64,000 nt of DNA from NCBI RefSeq assembly GCF_932276165.1, contig NC_063988.1:8742001-8806000 (forward strand). Direction: 5' to 3'. A program made the translations under genes and the position numbers. Positions 1 through 11,568 of the stretch are shown piece by piece (position 1 is the first letter of the stretch; the number at the start of each line of letters is the position of its first letter). Under the pieces are notes generated by a model. The model saw only the letters and a list, made by a program, of their open reading frames with translations. It ran no database searches and had not been told where the DNA came from. This DNA is from Plutella xylostella (taxonomy: Eukaryota > Arthropoda > Insecta > Lepidoptera > Plutellidae).

Positions 1-706
1 GACTAGCTTAGTGACAATATTAAAGTAAGTACATTTAACAGCGCTTCACAATATTATTTTAACCAATTACTTAAAAAGGTAAATTTTGATCAAATTCAAA
101 ATTAAATATTTTAAAAAATTGGGGTCATTTGGTGTTGACTTTTTGCTACTAGGACTTATTCATTGCTCGTGAGTGTAGTAGGTATTACCCTATAGAGTCT
201 ATAGACCTATTACAGACACATATTTCATCAAGTTTTGAATTCGCCGTAACTGTCTTTTATGAATTGTTCTACACCCTCTTCTGAGATCATTTTTACTATT
301 TACAACAGTTCTACAGTGTAATTTAAATCAATTTAACACTTTAAGAAAACAATGCCAAGTGCGGAATGATGACGCAATGTTTAGAAAGCAATAGACTTAT
401 TACTATTTCGTATGAAAGAAAGAGAGAGCAACAATTCAAAAGGGCTACCTGGTAACTAATCACGTATAGTTTCAAGTGCTCGCATTGCCGCTTGGCACTT
501 GAAAATATACACGATTAGTACGCAGTGGTAACTGCTGCAGTATATTTTCAAGCCATAACTTTGGCCCAACTTACTTGAAAATATACGCGATTAGTGCGTA
601 ATGGCCTTGTATACTTTCAAGTAAATCATGGCACCATTTTAATTTGAAAATATACGCGAGCAGTCCCAACCTCTGCGTTCTGGCCTTGTATAGTTTCAAA
701 ACACGC
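1..706. mobile_element. Right-hand part of a terminal-inverted-repeat DNA element (family A)
   Basis: The sequence from 1 to 706 aligns by eye with 41368-42044, the right half of a complete copy described there. It ends in the same terminal repeat (TTTCAAAACACGC at 694-706) and carries several subterminal copies of CTTGAAAATATACGCGATTAG in both orientations. The left end lies before the window. There is no transposase reading frame, so it is non-autonomous. Confidence 0.75.
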
Positions 707-2440
707 TTCGACGCAAACCGGCACGTAATACAACGAGATAGAGTCGGGGCTCGCGCTGTAGTGATCCGAACTTAGTTTTTGGTCATATATAGAGTGGCCG
801 CCTGTTCGTTAATTCGAGATAAATAAAACAAAAGGTTTCATTGCACCATCGTAGAGAAATATGTTTAGGAAATGATTAATTATTAGTTGTACGAGTGTCT
901 AGGAAGGTACTGGTACTCATAAGTACGTATAAGTAATCATCTTAAAATTTGCTTCTCTGTTGAACTCATAATACACGGCTTACAATACAAGTTTTTATTC
1001 CTAAAACAATTTGAAAATGTTCCAGTTCAGAACAGCCCTTATTAGTTACTTTTAACTTTTGAGTGTTTTCTGTCCTAACTAAATAAGCCTACTTAGTTCA
1101 ACATAAGTTTAAATGTCCTGTCCCCTGTGCTCTTCCACCTGCACTCGAGAAGACTTACTCCAGGCCAACCAGAATGCTATCAAAGTTGCCTCTTTTTGGT
1201 CAGGACAAATTTAAAAATTCGCATGTTCACTGACACGAAAGAAGAAGAAATTTAACATAAGAACAAGTGGTTATTATTATTATTATTGAAAGAACAGTCA
1301 TTTAATTGGTATTTAATCGCAGCCGATTTTGATTTGCATATCGGAATACGTAAGTAGATACAAAATTTATCTTTGATTATCATTATGAATTGATATCCTA
1401 AAGAACCTACCTACGTGGAGTGCGGTAATAAATATTAAACATTAGCATAAGACAACAGACCTTTGTCGCATGAATGTGTATAGTATGCCCCTCAAAATAA
1501 GGTTAAAATTGGTTTGTGGTAATAACAAAATCGACTGACTCTGCGCCCACGCATCTCTTCATCTTCCATGCAAGAACTTAATTAAGTATAAACTACAGTA
1601 CTTATAGTTCTCTTTTTAAAATTCCGTATGAATAATAAATAATGTAACAATGTACTTGACTATGTTGTCTACAAATGAATTCTTCCAGTTTTGGGTCTAC
1701 GAATAAAGGTAAGGTCCGTCTATCGGTTTCGCACGTATCGGAGCAAACGGATTTTCATAGATGTACGGAGAAACGGCGTCGGTAATACCGATGCTGTGGA
1801 TGCACTACAAAGAATACTGAATGCGATGCGTCCGTTGCTCAAGATGCCGAAATGTGGACGCTTACTTTTACTAGGAAGGGACAATGAGAGTGGTAAAGAA
1901 TCCCACCGTTTGAGTAAATGAGTATTAATAAGTATCTGTATGTACTTAGAAGCTAGCGATTGAGTTAGGTAATTCGGATTAGAAAGAATGATGACCAATC
2001 ACTTTCTTTGTTAACTATATTTGATTTGGCTAATAAGTAATTAAGTATTATCCGTTCGACCTCGAGTCGCTTTTTTATTGTCCGAATATCCGGATAATTC
2101 CGGATAATCCCACGGAAATACTTAGTTTAGGATTGCGATGCTGATTCTACGAATAAATGCTTAGCCGAGCCACTTTGACGAAATAAAATATTCACAGTTA
2201 AAATATTTAATGTTAGTTTCTACTACCTTGTTTTCTTTAACCTTCGACGGAAAAAGAGGGGTGTTGTAAGTTTAACGTGTCTATGTATGTGTATTCTGTA
2301 TCTGTATTTAGTAGCGCAGTTCCCAAAAGGCTGAACCGATTTTCATTTGGTTTTTAATTCAAGTAATCATCAGTAACTGTACTTACTTACCACTTCCTCG
2401 TAGGGGAAGGCGTATTGTTGCACTCACTGATGTCATGAAT
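707..2440. other. Intergenic DNA, no gene recognised
   Basis: No coding exon with domain similarity is visible. A short repeat fragment at about 727-790 (core ACGAGATAGAGTCG) recurs at about 9650-9745 in reverse and at 49270-49330. An open frame at 1691-1921 has no recognisable motif and I do not treat it as a gene. Confidence 0.5.
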
Positions 2441-2442
2441 AT

Positions 2443-2811
2443 ATATATGTCGCAGGCATCTGGTTTAATCTCCTGTTTGATTGAACCGCTAGCCCGTTCA
2501 TTGGATGACGCTATTCAATTGTATGACTAGGCCGAACGTTGATTGTACAAGCGTCACAAAACGTCCAACTAGTTAATTTATTTGCAAAAAATAACAATAC
2601 AAGTGCTTTTTGTGTCAGCTGTTCGCTGTTAGACGCCATATTTGTTTTATTCACCACCTGACTGATTTTAAGTCCGCTAACTAGTTGGACGTTTTGTGAC
2701 GCTTGTACAATCAACGTTCGGCCTAGTCATACAACTGAGTAGCGTCATCCAATGAACGGGCTAGCGGTTCAATCAAACAAGAGATTAAACCAGATGCCTG
2801 CGACATATATA
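2443..2811. mobile_element. Fold-back (long inverted repeat) element
   Basis: Two arms of about 135 bp (roughly 2443-2577 and 2679-2811) are near-perfect reverse complements around a loop of about 100 bp. Both outer ends read TATGTCGCAGGCATCTGG. The whole could form one hairpin. No coding capacity is seen, so this is a fold-back MITE. Confidence 0.8.
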
Positions 2812-2889
2812 CGCTCATCTCCCGTGTTCATGGCAGTTGAACCATTTTGGTCGGATCATGCGGAACCCGCAAGATTATATCTTTATTAC

Positions 2890-3100
2890 TAACTAGCTGT
2901 TCCCGCGCGCTTCGCTTCGCCTTAAAAAGTTTTCCCGTGGGAATTCCGGGATAAAAAGTAGCCTTTGTTCTTTCCCAGGGTCAAGACCGTATGTATACCA
3001 AATTTCATTCAAATCCGTTCAGTAGTTTTGGCGTGAAAGAGTAACAGACAGACAGACAGACAGACACAGTTACTTTCGCATTTATAATATTAGTTAGGAT
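2890..3100 (+). repeat. Dispersed retroposon-type repeat with GACA tract
   Basis: The repeat starts CTAGCTGTTCCCGCGCGC, has a GACA microsatellite near its 3' end and finishes TTATAATATTAGTTAGGAT. Near-identical copies lie at 15253-15462 and 46214-46436, with a reverse 3' fragment at about 18968-19040. The fixed 3' end and variable microsatellite fit a SINE or the 3' end of an RTE-like LINE; the class is inferred. Confidence 0.8.
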
Positions 3101-4353
3101 GAACGCTATTTAGAACTTCGCATTAAGTTGTTACCACACCACAGGCATCTGGTAATACCAACAGTTAGTACACTTGTCAAAATTTATAATGCACATGCAG
3201 ATCTTCACACCCAAATCATTAAATCGTAAGAGCCTTAAAAAAACACTTGCATTTTGCACCTTGTTCGAAAGAAATAGGAGTCAATATCATGTGTAACATA
3301 ATCGAAAACCACCGATCTGTCAAAGATTTCTATGTCCATTATCAATTTTGGAGCACTGTACATTTTGAGTCTTACAGCGTACGTATTAAAAGGGTATAAA
3401 TTTCGGAGAAGCGCTGGATTCTGCCACTGTATTGGATCTTACGTGTATTTTAAAGACATTAAAACCCGTATCTTGTACAGTGCAGAACACCCTAAATTAG
3501 TCAGTAGTAGTACAGAATGTACTCTTAAGTCGTATGGGTTAAAGACGATACAAAAGTCAAAGCGTAGTGCCGTCCCACGCTTTTGAGCAGATTGCAGCTT
3601 GCAGGACTTCAATGGAAACCGCAAAGCCGGATAATTATTGCCATAAAGTGTATTGCCACTTCACTAAGATAAACCTAAATGAAAATTCCTATATTATATA
3701 CCGTCGCGTGAAATAAACAAAACGGCTTAATATTTTTTAAACATTTAATTTCAATTTTGACGCAAAATTAACGGTTTTGTTGGTACCTACATAATATTCT
3801 AATGCATTTAAATGAACTTCAATATTGCAGACGACGGCGTCATTAATTAGGATAACCTTTTCCGTTTAGAAATAATTTGGTGCTATCTCACTGAAACTTT
3901 TTCATTGCTCGTGAGTGTAATAAATATGTTGCTTCGATACTCAAGTACACGCTACATAAGGCTAAACCCCTGTACCTCCTGCAGGTTGACTGGTAGAAAA
4001 TGCTTTTAGCATTAAGTCCACCTGATTGTACATCATTACTTTTGTATAGTGTGCAAATAAACAATAAATAAATAAACCGTGTGGCCGCGTGTTTGCAGTT
4101 CAACTCAGTAGATAAACCTTTAAAATCATTAGTAAAATTAGTTTCTAAAGTACCTATCTGCAAGAAGCTGTATTTAAAATGAACCAGAAGCCGTGGTAAT
4201 TTTCTTGTTCGACAAAGATTTAAGTTGGGATTAAGTTGTTACGAAACCGTGGGTTCTACACGTCCTAAGCCGTTGCTCACTAATAGCAACGATGATACAG
4301 AAAGAAAGTAAAAAAAACATGAATCAATATTATATCAATATATTTAGGGAATA
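3101..4353. other. Intergenic DNA, no gene recognised
   Basis: Low-complexity AT-rich DNA. A fragment near 3890-3920 (TTTTTCATTGCTCGTGAGTG) is the end of a MITE family also seen near 161, 13040, 21690, 41515 and 50723. The open frames here show no domain. Confidence 0.5.
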
Positions 4354-4487
4354 TTTCACAATGTCTGGTTAGTGGCTACCTGTGAGATAAAAAACATGTT
4401 GTCACTGTCTAAAAAATTATGACAGAGCAGAGAGAGTGACAGCATGTATTTTATATCACAGGTAGCCACTAGCCAGACATTGTGAAA
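4354..4487. mobile_element. Short hairpin MITE (family C)
   Basis: Inverted ends of about 55 bp begin TTTCACAATGTCTGG and finish CCAGACATTGTGAAA. A second copy at about 33557-33729 is split by another MITE, and a fragment lies near 62382-62402. Confidence 0.75.
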
Positions 4488-4689
4488 CAAGACCTTAGAG
4501 TATATAATAGAGTAAAATCGCTTCTCGCGACTGTTTGTACGTAAGTACCTGCGAACGTATGTATCTTTAAAAGTTTTAAAAGTGTAAAAGTGATTTTGAA
4601 GCGGTTTTTTTAATAGATAGGTACTTAAGAGTGATTTGAGAGGAAGGTTTTTATGTGTGTGAATTTAACGCCGGTGAATCTGCGGACAA

Positions 4690-6570
4690 ATGCTAGAAGG
4701 CCTATTCAATTTTATTAAACAGACACTAACTAAAAAAACATTAATCTTGGAAGCTGGAACTAATATTAAAAAAATCTGGGATTACATTAACAAGTGGTTG
4801 GGCAAAGAAAAAAAGTCGGTGGATGAAATAATAGTTAGACATATGGGTAAAAACGATGAAATTAAAACAATTTGTGAAAAGTTTTCAAATACTTTTAGTA
4901 ATGAGATAGATTCAATAAAACATAAATGTGATAAACAGTTTTTAGACCGGAACAGCTATACAATTTATCAAAACAAATCTATGAGATTCCAAAAAGTTAC
5001 AACAGCTTCAGTAATTAAAATACTAAATAATTTAAATGTCAACAAATCACCAGGAATAGACAAAATACGATTGTGTGATATTAAACTAATCAAAGAAGAA
5101 GTCAGTCCAATTATCGCCCACTTTATTAATTTGTGTATACACAAGCAGCTGTATCCGGATGAACTTAAAGTTTCTATAATAAGACCTTTGTTCAAGGGTG
5201 GTAATCACAGCAATCCTGGTGATTACAGGCCTATAGCAGTTTTGCCTACCTTAAACAAAATAGTAGAGAAAGCCATCGTAAACCAAGTATCATCTTATTT
5301 AAATATAAATAATATAATCACGGAATATCAGTACGGATTTCAAAAAGGTAAAAACACAACAAAATTATTATCAAAATTTGCAAATGAAATAAACACTTCA
5401 TTAAATAGTAAAAAACAAGTAGCTGTACTTTTCATTGATTTTAAAAAGGCTTTCGATACACTTGATCATAGCACACTATTAACTGCTCTGGATGAAAGCG
5501 GGATACGCGGGTCACTGCAGGGTTGGTTTGCTAATTACCTAAAGAACCGTACTCTAACGGTAAAAATTTCAGACGAATACAGCTCAAGAAAAATGGTTAA
5601 ATATGGCGTTGCTCAGGGCTCTGTGTCTGGTCCCGTATGTTACATAGTTCACGTGAACAGCATGGTATCTATAATTAAAAAATGCCAGAAGTACATGTTT
5701 GCAGACGACACCTGTTTAATGTACGCTGGACATGATCCCGTCATTATTCAGAACAATATGCAGAGTGACCTGAATAATATTATGATGTGGGCACACGATA
5801 ACGGAATTATTTTAAATAATCAAAAAACTAAAATAATGAACATCTCTTCCAGCTATCGCAAAATAGATATTCAACAAATTGAGTTAAAGGGACACTCGTA
5901 CGACTGTTTACATCTCGACTTCAAAAACTGCAAATGTTTAACCATCGAAAGCGTAATTAAATATAAATATCTAGGCCTAACAGTAGACAACCGTTTTTGT
6001 TGGAAATATCAAATAAACGAGGTAAGTGATAAACTTCGAGTATTGCTAAGTAAATTTAAAAGCCTCAGCTATTGTACCCCCAGATCAATTTTATATATGT
6101 TGTACCACGCTTTAGTGGATTCAGTTTTATCGTATGGGATAGAGTGCTTCGGACTTACTTTCAAAACCCAGACTAATAAAATAAAAGATTTACAGATTAG
6201 ATTTCTGAAGGTAATTGTGGGTCAGAAGACTAAAAAGCAGTATGCAGAAAACTATGAATTATTATTCCAAAAATGCAAAGTTCTTACAGCACGCAAAAAA
6301 TGTTTTCTTTTATTAACACTCGACGAATTTTGGAATGACGAATATAAAAATAAAATAAAAAGTAACTATAATACGCGTTCAAAAACCCAACGTAAACTTG
6401 TAGTGCCAAAAGTAATTAATTTGTATGGTAGACGGACTAAAGACTGGCTAATTCCAAAGTTATTTAACTCAATCCCAGATAAGATTAAAGATATTAAAGG
6501 AACAAAAAATATGATAAAAAATAAACTAAAACAATTCTTTCTAAACGATACGGAACTTTCAAATCTATAG
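4690..6570 (+). CDS. LINE reverse transcriptase, intact 626-residue frame
   Basis: This frame encodes an RNA-dependent DNA polymerase of a non-LTR retrotransposon, Jockey/CR1-like by general appearance. Motifs in order: a pre-RT segment at about residues 30-45 (WDYINKWLG), SPGIDKIRL near 110, DYRPIAVLP near 180, YGFQKGKNTTK near 215, motif A FIDFKKAFD near 247, motif B GVAQGSVSGP near 310, motif C MFADDT near 337 (Phe where YADD is commoner; both catalytic Asp kept), KTKIMN near 380 and YKYLGLTVD near 425. A thumb-like C-terminal region of about 200 residues follows. The ATG at 4690 is the first in frame after a TGA at 4675. An apurinic endonuclease domain would normally precede the pre-RT segment and is missing. 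The lack of any stop or frameshift over 1.88 kb suggests a young insertion, or selection; I cannot distinguish these. Confidence 0.9.
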   Translation: MLEGLFNFIKQTLTKKTLILEAGTNIKKIWDYINKWLGKEKKSVDEIIVRHMGKNDEIKTICEKFSNTFSNEIDSIKHKCDKQFLDRNSYTIYQNKSMRFQKVTTASVIKILNNLNVNKSPGIDKIRLCDIKLIKEEVSPIIAHFINLCIHKQLYPDELKVSIIRPLFKGGNHSNPGDYRPIAVLPTLNKIVEKAIVNQVSSYLNINNIITEYQYGFQKGKNTTKLLSKFANEINTSLNSKKQVAVLFIDFKKAFDTLDHSTLLTALDESGIRGSLQGWFANYLKNRTLTVKISDEYSSRKMVKYGVAQGSVSGPVCYIVHVNSMVSIIKKCQKYMFADDTCLMYAGHDPVIIQNNMQSDLNNIMMWAHDNGIILNNQKTKIMNISSSYRKIDIQQIELKGHSYDCLHLDFKNCKCLTIESVIKYKYLGLTVDNRFCWKYQINEVSDKLRVLLSKFKSLSYCTPRSILYMLYHALVDSVLSYGIECFGLTFKTQTNKIKDLQIRFLKVIVGQKTKKQYAENYELLFQKCKVLTARKKCFLLLTLDEFWNDEYKNKIKSNYNTRSKTQRKLVVPKVINLYGRRTKDWLIPKLFNSIPDKIKDIKGTKNMIKNKLKQFFLNDTELSNL

Positions 6571-7020
6571 ATTTTATTAAAATTTATAAATACCAATTAT
6601 ACACCTAAAACAGCGTACCTATACATCTAAATAATAATAAAGAAATACAATAATAAAAACACATTAAAAAATATACCAACTTACAAAAATAATTATACAC
6701 CTAACTAATAGTAATTATACATGGCACTGCCAGCGCGACGCACACACAATTATTTTTGTGAACTGATTTTATGTCTACCCGCAGATACCGGTGCGGCTTG
6801 GCCGCTTTGTACTACTGTTGCGATGTACCATATTTTTATTTATTTTAGCAAGTAACTTTAGTAGTGAATAGATATTAACAGTAAATAGATTAAGATTAAG
6901 TAAGTAGTTTATAATGAGAGCATGTCTGCCGATAAACTGTTTTAACAGTTTGGCGGAATATTTGTGTATTTTTCGTGTTTATTATGATAAAATAAAGTTT
7001 TAATAAATCAATCAATCAAC
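4690..7020 (+). mobile_element. Non-LTR retrotransposon (LINE), 5'-truncated, with 3' UTR
   Basis: The element holds the reverse transcriptase frame at 4690-6570 and an AT-rich 3' UTR with AATAAA signals at about 6991-7006. It ends in a short ATCA repeat tail (to 7020), typical of LINEs that end in a microsatellite rather than poly(A). No endonuclease domain is present and an in-frame TGA lies at 4675, so the 5' half appears lost. A SINE is inserted directly at its 3' boundary. Confidence 0.8.
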
Positions 7021-7030
7021 TGTGGTCTTG

Positions 7031-7362
7031 GAGCGGTGGTAGCTCAGTCGGGTAAGCGTCCGCTTCTCACGCAAGAGATGCGGGTTCGAATCCCGGCGCT
7101 AACATGTACCAATGAGTTCTTTTAACTTAAGTACAATGTATACCATCGCTCTTACGGTGAAGGAAAACATCGTGAGGAAACCTGCATATCTAGATTCAGC
7201 ACATCTAGATATGTGAACCCAGCAACCCGCAGTGGACCAGCGTGGTGGGAAATGGTCCAAACTTAGGAAGGCAGTTTAGACCTTGGGGATATGCACAAAG
7301 GTTCCACTCGAGAGAGCCAGGTGCAGGTACTTACACCCCCACAGAGAATAGAATAGAATAGA
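7031..7362 (+). mobile_element. tRNA-derived SINE with 10-bp target-site duplication
   Basis: The head resembles a tRNA gene, with an A box in GTGGTAGCTCAGTCGGG and a B box in GGGTTCGAATCCC. A body of about 250 bp and an AGAAT-type tail follow. Both flanks carry TGTGGTCTTG (7021-7030 and 7363-7372), a direct target-site duplication. The tRNA-like head is not a functional tRNA: there is no proper acceptor stem. Confidence 0.85.
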
Positions 7363-7372
7363 TGTGGTCTTG

Positions 7373-7839
7373 TTGTTCGATTCTGAAAACCAAAATGTAG
7401 TAAACCTAGTATCCACGAAAACACGATGAAACTTTATTACCCTAAAGAACTTTACTCATAGGATGTTTTGATTACCCTATAAATAAAATTATCTCTTAAT
7501 AGTACCAATAAATAATTAATAATGCTACTTTTATGTCTTCATTACGAGCGGATTAGTTAATTTTGACGGTTCTTTCATGTGGCCGTTAAACCAATACAAT
7601 TAAAGTTACCTTTTATTCGCTTTAGCGTCTTTTATCGTTATTTAATCATACGCTCGTTATGTAGAATGATAGCTTTTATTATTGTTATTACGATGAAACA
7701 GGGCTGCGTTTCCTTGTAATTATTGTATGGACTAAGTGAGTGCTCTGTGTCAAAAGACCCCCTGTTTCTCATAATTGGTGGGACTTGGCGGAAACTTCAT
7801 GAGTCATAATCGTAAGCATTTCGGTCACGCGATCGACCA
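7373..7839. other. Intergenic DNA, nothing recognised
   Basis: AT-rich sequence with no exon, repeat family member or RNA gene that I can support. Confidence 0.4.
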
Positions 7840-8115
7840 GAGGCGCGAGCATAGGATTCGATACTATTTTCGAATCTACACGAAGGGTCGCTTTTACCAA
7901 ACGCTTAACGTATTTAAATCAAATTTTAAATACATTTTGTACCAAACTGACAGACGTATGACAGGCTACTAAATACGTTTAGCGTTTGGTGAAATTCCAC
8001 CGAACATGGAAAAAACAAATGCCACTTTTGGAACTAACAAATTTGCCTTACATTTTGACAGTGACATTTGACGATACGCAACGAAAACGGAGGTTTCGAA
8101 TACTGTGCTCGGGCA
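7840..8115 (-). mobile_element. MITE family B, reverse copy
   Basis: Ends match GCGAGCAYAGGATTCGA in inverted orientation. Inside are inverted copies of ACCAAACGCTAAACG. The copy at 10013-10297 is its mirror image; others are at about 37410-37697, 37700-37850 (partial) and 45268-45522. Confidence 0.8.
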
Positions 8116-8810
8116 ACACGACTAGTTTTACCTTTCGAGAATCGTGAATTCCTATAATTGTGCTGTGTGAGATAAAGAAAATAACGATATTGTAGTTTTA
8201 ACATTGTTCCGACGCCGGCGGCGGTCGTCGCATGTCGCATATCAAATTACATGCCACAGCTCTATTTGGTAAATTAATTAAAACTGCCAAGGCGTAAAAG
8301 CGGAATTCTTGGTGAGCGTAAATTGTATTTTTGTATCGTATTCCGCAATTAAAAATGATTAACCGTGTGGAGCTGTGCCAGTTGACCCGGCCGGGAGATT
8401 TCATAATAAACAAACAAAAAGTATAAAACTTAAGAAAATTAAACTCGCCAAATAAAAGGAGGAATAGAAAGAACTGTCGAATTCACTTGAGGCCAAAAAT
8501 GGTAGCAATGTTTGTTTTTTTGATGTTTTGTTTTGTGGATCTGGAGGAGTAAAATGTTAGTAAATATCTACGGATTGAATAGAAGCTAACTTTACTTTTG
8601 CTTTAGTATATCTGATACATCGCTGGACTAGATACTGGTTAGATATCAGCGCATCGAGTATGAAATGGGTTGTGGTTAGACTTGAACGGCGTTGTTCTAG
8701 ATGTACTTAAGTAAAGCTTGATGAAAGCCCAAGAGACTATCTACGGACGATCGCATCAAAAGCTGATATCTGCTGCATGATTTACAGTTTGTAGACTTCT
8801 CTACTAGAGC
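8116..8810. other. Intergenic DNA between MITEs
   Basis: No coding exon recognised. A short CGG-rich patch lies at 8208-8236. Confidence 0.4.
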
Positions 8811-9325
8811 CATTTGTTAGTCGTATACCTCGAAATCAAAAAATCCTTGTAGCATTTCACCTATTCGCATTTCGCCGCGATATCAAAATTTCTGAATAGA
8901 TTTTTATTCTTGTAGTATAATTTTTGATCGCTACTGACAATTGTCTGAAATAATCATAGTAGATTTACTTTACTGCCTGCCTTCACTATAGTCGCTTTTC
9001 ACCTTGATAGATATTTGTTTGTAATGCATTATTAGGTACATATCGCGATATTTCTTTTACACTACAACAATATGCGACCCAAATAAGATGCGACATAAAA
9101 TACTTACTAGCTATTCAAAATATATGCAGCTTAATAAATAAGCTATTGATAATACATGCTACATAAAAATTTGCTACTGTTGTAAAAATCTGTTAAAAAT
9201 ATATGCTAGTAACAAAATATACTACCGATATTATACGCTACAACAAAAAACGCTATCAAGGTGAAATGCGAATAGGTGAAAAGCTACAAGGATTTTTTGA
9301 TTTCGAGGTATACGACTAACAAATG
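8811..9325. mobile_element. Non-autonomous hAT-like element with 8-bp TSD
   Basis: Terminal inverted repeats of about 65 bp start CATTTGTTAGTCGTATACC and end with its reverse complement. ACTAGAGC occurs directly outside both ends (8803-8810 and 9326-9333). An 8-bp duplication is the hAT signature. No transposase frame. Confidence 0.85.
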
Positions 9326-9333
9326 ACTAGAGC

Positions 9334-10012
9334 GTATTTACTATTGGCTCATACATAAAGATAACATTTCTCAAGGGATATATCCAATAATTATGGACTT
9401 GACAGTTTATAAATTGGGCAACCTAAAAATACCAGCAGATACATAACCTACTTTAACAACGGACAATTCAGTAGGTACCGAAGTGATCGATATTTCTCCA
9501 AACTGTTATCAGCGGCCCAACCTCGTCCACGTATCTAATCAAGAACGATTAGCACAACGCACGCTCACTAATAAAGTGTTCTGGCCGTCGGAAATTATTG
9601 ATTTCGCGACGATTTCAGAGTAATTTCCGGACGAACGCTGGGGGTCACTCTGTGACGAAAAACTAAATTTTGCAGCGCTGCGGCGCGAGCCACGACTCTG
9701 GCTCGTTCAACGTGTGGATTCTCTTGTTCGTTAGTTTTCGTCAGTATAGAGAAACCCCCCAGCCGGTGCCAGCGGGCGTGGACATCGGTCGGCTCACGTT
9801 CAGGAATTAACTAGGCAGCTATTTCATTTTGTTTAGTTGCCGGCGCAATTGACTGGAAAATTCGAGCGATTTCAAATTCAATGTTTGTGTTTAGGGTAGT
9901 TTGTTGAGCTATGAAAGAGGTATGTTTTATGTGCTGGAGCTGTTACGCATGATACATAAGGCGTAGGTAAGTAAATATAGGTATTTGTGATGTAGAATTG
10001 TGGAAGTTGTAG
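9334..10012. other. Intergenic DNA with a repeat fragment
   Basis: About 9650-9745 is a reverse copy of the repeat fragment seen at 727-790 and 49270-49330 (core GAGCCACGACTCT). Otherwise nothing recognised. Confidence 0.4.
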
Positions 10013-10297
10013 TTGCCCGAGCACAGGATTCGAAACCTCCGTTTTCGTTGCGTATTGGTTGCGTATCGTCAAATGTCACTGTCTAAATGTAAGGCAAATT
10101 TGTTAATTCCAAAAGTGGCATTTGTTTTTCCATGTTAGGTGGAATTTCACCAAACGCTAAACGTATTTAGTAGCCTGTCATACGTCTGTCAGTTAGTACA
10201 AAATGTATTTAAAATTTGATTTAAATACGTTTAGCGTTTGGTAAAAGCGACCCTTCGTGTAGATTCGAAATAGTATCGAATCCTATGCTCGCGCCTC
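10013..10297 (+). mobile_element. MITE family B, forward copy
   Basis: Mirror image of 7840-8115, matching over the whole element and about 8 bp beyond each end (inner flank GTTGCCCGAGC, outer flank GCTCGCGCCTC). Confidence 0.8.
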
Positions 10298-11568
10298 GAT
10301 GTTACTGAAACTCATTACGAATAAAGCAACTATTTGATAAGAGGAAGGGTCACCTTACTTCGAAATACGTTTCTCCCTAAATCTTCCGCATTTCTTCCAG
10401 CCAGAGTAGCCTCCAAGAGTAACGTCTGAATTGGAATTTCAAATACTAAAAAAATATAAGATCTGAACCAGTGTTCGATTTGTTCATTATGAAGAAATTC
10501 AGCAAGTACCTATAAAATGCATCAGCAAGTATTAGGTGTATATAAGTACTACTATGTACCTACATAGGTATGTAGGTACCTAAGTGAAGATTTCAGAGGC
10601 TTTATTTCCGGTGGCTGGACTGGGCTGCTATCGAGTATCTGATCGCCGGCGACGCGACCAATAGGCGTGGACTTAGCACACGTAGCATCAGATTAAGATT
10701 GGATTAAATTGGCATTAGCTACTACCGATGCACTAACGGAAATAAGTGGCTGTCTGCATGAATATTTGAATATTGAATATCTCGATCTGTGTGGTTTCGC
10801 ATATTTGAAATGAAATGACAGCATTGACCAAGTCGTCTTGGGCCCCAAATTAGTTATAAGTAAGTAGGTAGGTACATGACTGTGTAAGAATAGCAGATGT
10901 TGCCTATTATGGTGCCTCATAAAACCTTCTGAATTAGGTGTACAGCTTCATTTTCACGTAAAGACGTGTTGTGTGAGAGCTTATTTACCGTATAAAATAT
11001 TTACCTTATTGAAGCGTTTTACCTATTATGAAATAAAGTAAATAAGTAAGTACGTTTGAATTAACCTAAATAGATTACCAGGTACTTAGGTATCTACTCG
11101 TGATTATAAAAATCACGGACGATGATACTGATATACTTAAGCATAAACGCATCAAAAATAACAAAATAAACCTACATCACAATCAGACTTTTCAGTAACG
11201 AGTAACGACGAACCAACACTTAGCAATGCTCGTATGAAAAATTTCTTTCAGGCGTAAACATCGATGAGTCAACGCTCCTATCTCGCGATAATAAGAATCT
11301 CCCCTCGAGCAATATTTACACTTCATTTCGACGAGGTCCGAGCGAGGTTATCAGCACGCGGGCGCCGTGAAAAAAATATGTTAAGACAATGAAGGCATTC
11401 ACTTTTATCAAACGCATCGTCGCCCCGGGGCGGCTGAAAGGGACCCCTGAATAGACCCCGCAGGCTCCGCCGCAGGCTATCAGCTGTGAATGGCTATTAA
11501 CCACCTCGAGGCGGCGATAACGTTGAAAGGGGGGTATTATGCAGCTAGTGTTTGCACCGGCTTATTAC
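10298..11568. other. Probable intron 1 of the secreted-protein gene; no further exon found
   Basis: The stretch is downstream (minus strand) of the donor at 11569. I searched for an in-phase minus-strand exon with a good acceptor and found none I can support, so the next exon may lie outside the window. Confidence 0.35.

Noticed and set aside
1680..1921. Micro-exon TTCCAG|TTTTGGGT...AAAG|GTAAGG or small gene
   Set aside because: Good-looking splice signals but no partner exon, phase or protein similarity; likely chance.
2441..2815. CRISPR-like or integron-like repeats among the palindromes
   Set aside because: Eukaryotic fold-back elements; no regularly spaced direct repeats with unique spacers anywhere in the window.
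7031..7105. tRNA gene
   Set aside because: A and B boxes are present but no cloverleaf with a paired acceptor stem; it is the head of a SINE with a 10-bp target duplication.
9730..9970. Promoter and 5' non-coding exon (TCAGT start motif, donor-like GTAGGTAAGT)
   Set aside because: Part of it is a dispersed repeat fragment also at 727 and 49270, and no downstream plus-strand gene exists.
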